43,019 nucleotides of DNA from a virus. The notes beneath the pieces were generated by a model, which made no database searches, had not been told where the DNA came from, and saw only the letters and a list, made by a program, of their open reading frames with translations. The translations under genes were made by a program, and so were the position numbers. The stretch is from IMG/VR virus record IMGVR_UViG_3300042914_002314, positions 1-43,019 of that record; one strand, written 5' to 3'. Positions 40,790 to 43,019 of this stretch are shown here, in pieces (position 1 is the stretch's first letter; each line of letters opens with the position of its first letter).

Positions 40790-41215
40790 TTATGAATTAA
40801 AAAATCTACGTAATGAACCGGGATTAAATTTTGGAATTAATTCCCAGTCATCCTTCTCACCGTAACGAATAATCTTTAGCCCACTTATAGGCATTTTGTC
40901 TTTTATTTTATCTTTGTCAATTACTTCTATTAGTTCCCATTCTTCAAGAAGATTTACAATAGCATTTCTTCTTTTAATATCCTCTTCACTAACATTTGAT
41001 GGCAATCCATCAAGTGCAAAAAGTTCTTTAAAGTGCGCTACAATATATACGTTGTTTTTATGAATCAAATGGCAAGATTGATACAAAACTTTTTTGCCTT
41101 TTGGAGAAACACCTATTCTTGAAAGGGTTTCTCTGACCACCATAAAGTCTTCATCATCAAATAATTTGACGTGAACACCAACGTTATTAAATGTTTTATC
41201 TGATAATTCTGACAT
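40790..41215 (-). CDS. regA: RegA translational repressor
   Basis: This is 141 residues, binding start regions of early phage mRNAs to block translation. The central stretch (VRETLSRIGVSPKGKKVLYQ then SCHLIHKNNVYIVAHFKELF and NAIVNLLEEWELIEV) follows T4 RegA (122 residues) closely, with a slightly longer N-terminus. It comes after gp45, gp44 and gp62 in the same order as in T4. Its targets here are unknown, but T4 RegA controls clamp-loader and other early mRNAs, including its own. Confidence 0.93.
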   Translation of the reverse strand: MSELSDKTFNNVGVHVKLFDDEDFMVVRETLSRIGVSPKGKKVLYQSCHLIHKNNVYIVAHFKELFALDGLPSNVSEEDIKRRNAIVNLLEEWELIEVIDKDKIKDKMPISGLKIIRYGEKDDWELIPKFNPGSLRRFFNS

Positions 41216-41226
41216 ATCAACACCTG

Positions 41227-41607
41227 CTAATTCTTAGTTCCACCTTTATATAAAGACTGCTTTAATTTTGCTATGTCTTTTGAACTAAGTATATTTAGCA
41301 CTTCTCTAGCCTTCTCATTTGTATACCCATAAACTTCCTTAATTAAGGCTATATTTTCCTCGGTTTCTTTTCGCAACCAAGGTGAGAAACGCTTCTTTTT
41401 GCGTACAGATAAACGATGAAAATCAAACTGAGATTTGGGGTCAAGCCAAGGATGGCAATTCATTTCATTGGAATGAAAAATGGTGTCTGGAAAATAAGAC
41501 AGACACCGATTAACCACAAATGGAGGATAATAACGAACTGCTGTTTCTTCGTCTAGTAAAGGTTTCTTGTCGTGATTTATGCTGTTAAGAAATTCTTTAA
41601 GTTCCAT
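41227..41607 (-). CDS. 62: Clamp-loader small subunit, T4 gp62 type
   Basis: This is 126 residues from MELKEFLNSINHDKKPLLDE. The motif YPPFVVNRCLSYFPDTIFHS and the later SVRKKKRFSPWLRKETEENI match the small gp62 proteins of aquatic T4-like phages, shorter than T4's own 187 residues. It binds gp44 in the complex that loads the gp45 ring. The start overlaps the gp44 stop by one base (TAATG), so the two subunits are translationally coupled. Confidence 0.9.
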   Translation of the reverse strand: MELKEFLNSINHDKKPLLDEETAVRYYPPFVVNRCLSYFPDTIFHSNEMNCHPWLDPKSQFDFHRLSVRKKKRFSPWLRKETEENIALIKEVYGYTNEKAREVLNILSSKDIAKLKQSLYKGGTKN

Positions 41608-42551
41608 TAATTAAACTCACAGTCCATCATAATTTGAACCAACATAGCCATGGTATTGATTTCTTGGTCTGCTGCAAACGCAGACTTGTATTGATATTCA
41701 GCAATGATAAGAATGGCTTGTGGAATAGAACTCTGCTTTAAAGCGGTATATAGTTCGGTATACAGACGCTTAAAGAACTCTGTGGTATTGAGATCTAGAT
41801 TTTGCACAACCCACTTGCGACAAGAAGCAAAGTCTTTGTTCTTCATAAAGCCAAGAAGTTCTTTAAAAGACTCGCTACTGTTTTGTGCAAGAATACCTAC
41901 ATCAATCTTTCCAGCAGAAGAATATTTCTGTAGTTCATTGATGATTCTACGAAGGTCTGGAAAGTGTTTCTTGATAAGGTTTGCAACCACAGCCTTGTCA
42001 AAGGCTACAGATTCATTGGTCAGAATCTGTTCAATCCTAGCGAGCATAGCCCCAGCCATTTGGGATTTCTCTGCTGTAGGAATGGTAAAATCAATTCCAG
42101 TGCAGCGAGAATGAAGAGGCTCAATAACACGATTCTTGTAGTTGCAGGTTATAATGAACCGGCAATTCTTGTGAAACTCCTCAATTGCTCCACGCAAAGC
42201 AGGCTGAATAGACTGAGCATTTGCGTAATCAAACTCATCAAGAATAACAATCTTTTGACCACCGTTCAACGAAACCGTAGACGCATAGTTTCTAATTTTG
42301 ATTCGAAGAGTATCAATACCATTCTCTTCGGAGCAGTTGATAAGAATGTATTCTGAGTCTAGATCATGTGCAAGAGCACGGGCAACTGTAGTCTTGCCCG
42401 TTCCTGCCTTGCCATAGAACATCATGTTTGGGATTGATCCCTGCTTCAACATGCCATTAAACATGGCCTTTGTGTCGATAGGAAGAATACAATCGGATAG
42501 TGTCTTGGGTCGATACTTTTCGACCCAAAGAATGCTGTTTACATCAGTCAC
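41607..42551 (-). CDS. 44: Clamp-loader ATPase, T4 gp44 type
   Basis: This is 314 residues, an AAA+ ATPase that opens and loads the sliding clamp. Walker A is GKAGTGKT (47-54), Walker B is ILDEFDYA (about 107-114), and the arginine-finger SRC motif lies in LHSRCTGIDF (about 151-160). Length agrees with T4 gp44 (319). It starts two bases after the gp45 stop and overlaps gp62. Confidence 0.95.
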   Translation of the reverse strand: MTDVNSILWVEKYRPKTLSDCILPIDTKAMFNGMLKQGSIPNMMFYGKAGTGKTTVARALAHDLDSEYILINCSEENGIDTLRIKIRNYASTVSLNGGQKIVILDEFDYANAQSIQPALRGAIEEFHKNCRFIITCNYKNRVIEPLHSRCTGIDFTIPTAEKSQMAGAMLARIEQILTNESVAFDKAVVANLIKKHFPDLRRIINELQKYSSAGKIDVGILAQNSSESFKELLGFMKNKDFASCRKWVVQNLDLNTTEFFKRLYTELYTALKQSSIPQAILIIAEYQYKSAFAADQEINTMAMLVQIMMDCEFN

Positions 42552-42553
42552 AA

Positions 42554-43019
42554 TTAACCTCGCTTGATTGCGATATAGTAGGCAAGATCCTGAGAAGTAT
42601 GTGTAAATCTAGAAATGATACTTGTAGTCAGTTCGACTTTGTATGAACCTGGTAGGAACTTAATATCAGACACATCAAGAGACCCGATGTAATCCGGCCC
42701 ATTATAATTCTCCTCCACAGTGATTGCAAAGCTGTTCATGGTTCCCTTCTTTGCGTCATCTACGGTAATTTTGATCTTACCATCACCAGCAACGATGTTT
42801 AGATCGCTGACTTGAAGAATACTAGATGCCTTTAGAATCTCATTTAGATCCTTTTCCTCAAGATCAAAAGAGAATAGAATACTAGGCATCTTTACATCTC
42901 TAGTTGGCACAGTGAGTAGTGCTGCCTCAGAGTAGTAATAATGAATAGATGAGTTTCCATTGGAAACCTCAACATAGTTGTCATGGAACTCAAGATCTGG
43001 ATTATTAAACATACTAATA
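42554..43019 (-). CDS. 45: Sliding clamp, T4 gp45 type (partial, N-terminus beyond right edge)
   Basis: The visible frame encodes about the C-terminal two-thirds (155 codons) and is still open at the right edge. An internal Met at 43012 is not the start: the preceding in-frame codons (Ile-Ser) and the following FNNPDLEFHDNYVEVSNG fit the middle of gp45-type clamps, where a strand-loop LS-M-F-(N/D)-(N/D)-P-(D/E)-L is usual. C-terminal family features include VELTTSIISRFTHTSQDLAYYIAI. The ring holds the polymerase on DNA and in T4 also activates late transcription, which matters here because of the late boxes. T4 gp45 has 228 residues. Confidence 0.9.
   Translation of the reverse strand, partial: ISMFNNPDLEFHDNYVEVSNGNSSIHYYYSEAALLTVPTRDVKMPSILFSFDLEEKDLNEILKASSILQVSDLNIVAGDGKIKITVDDAKKGTMNSFAITVEENYNGPDYIGSLDVSDIKFLPGSYKVELTTSIISRFTHTSQDLAYYIAIKRG

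Overview
The window is part of the genome of a tailed phage with a T4-type replication module. It carries recognisable relatives of T4 gp45 (sliding clamp, cut by the right edge), gp44 and gp62 (clamp loader), RegA, gp43 (family B DNA polymerase), UvsX, gp41 (helicase) and gp61 (primase). It also has phage nucleotide-metabolism genes (class II ribonucleotide reductase, ThyX, dUTPase, a DUF1599-type protein). The DNA is AT-rich, genes are tightly packed with many ATGA/TAATG overlaps, and T4-late-type boxes (TATAAATA and CATAAATA/TCTAAATA variants) sit at many gene starts. A lipobox protein in the lysis cassette suggests a Gram-negative host. The gene set resembles aquatic T4-like phages, but no photosynthesis gene is present, so a heterotrophic host is plausible. 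The host cannot be named from this sequence.

Layout. (1) 1-15381, mostly minus strand: large low-complexity or unrecognised proteins, probably virion components. They include a left-edge protein with dockerin-type calcium loops, a protein with one EF-hand-like loop, and a 790-residue protein with an HNH-like tail. An IENR-type DNA-binding gene and a PD-(D/E)XK exonuclease gene interrupt the series. (2) 4406-5732, plus strand: six small genes behind sigma70-like promoters, probably early, closed by a strong terminator. (3) 15422-16519, plus: HNH nuclease, FmdB-type zinc ribbon, unknown. (4) 16479-26954, minus: RuvC-like nuclease, tRNA-Asn, RNR, ThyX, primase, helicase, UvsX, DNA polymerase, DUF1599 protein. 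(5) 27029-28342, plus: a probable lysis cassette (membrane-anchored GAF-like protein, 3-TM holin-like protein, small lipoprotein with a TM segment) behind a late promoter. (6) 28301-40781, minus: dUTPase, then fibre/adhesin genes (YadA-head-like repeats, two collagen-like proteins), a baseplate-type protein and a glycosyltransferase. (7) 40790-43019, minus: RegA, gp62, gp44, gp45.

How it works together. Replication genes keep T4-like order, but an approximately 14-kb block of fibre, lysis and dUTPase genes lies between regA and gene 43. Two divergent intergenic regions (about 4360-4406 and 26955-27028) pair a sigma70-like promoter facing one way with a T4-late box facing the other. This predicts an early/late switch at each. 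Late boxes often end only 3-10 nt before the start codon, which predicts leaderless or near-leaderless late mRNAs. Every stretch longer than about 300 bases is covered by a gene; the longest gene-free interval is about 157 nt (17031-17187) and holds late boxes and a hairpin terminator.
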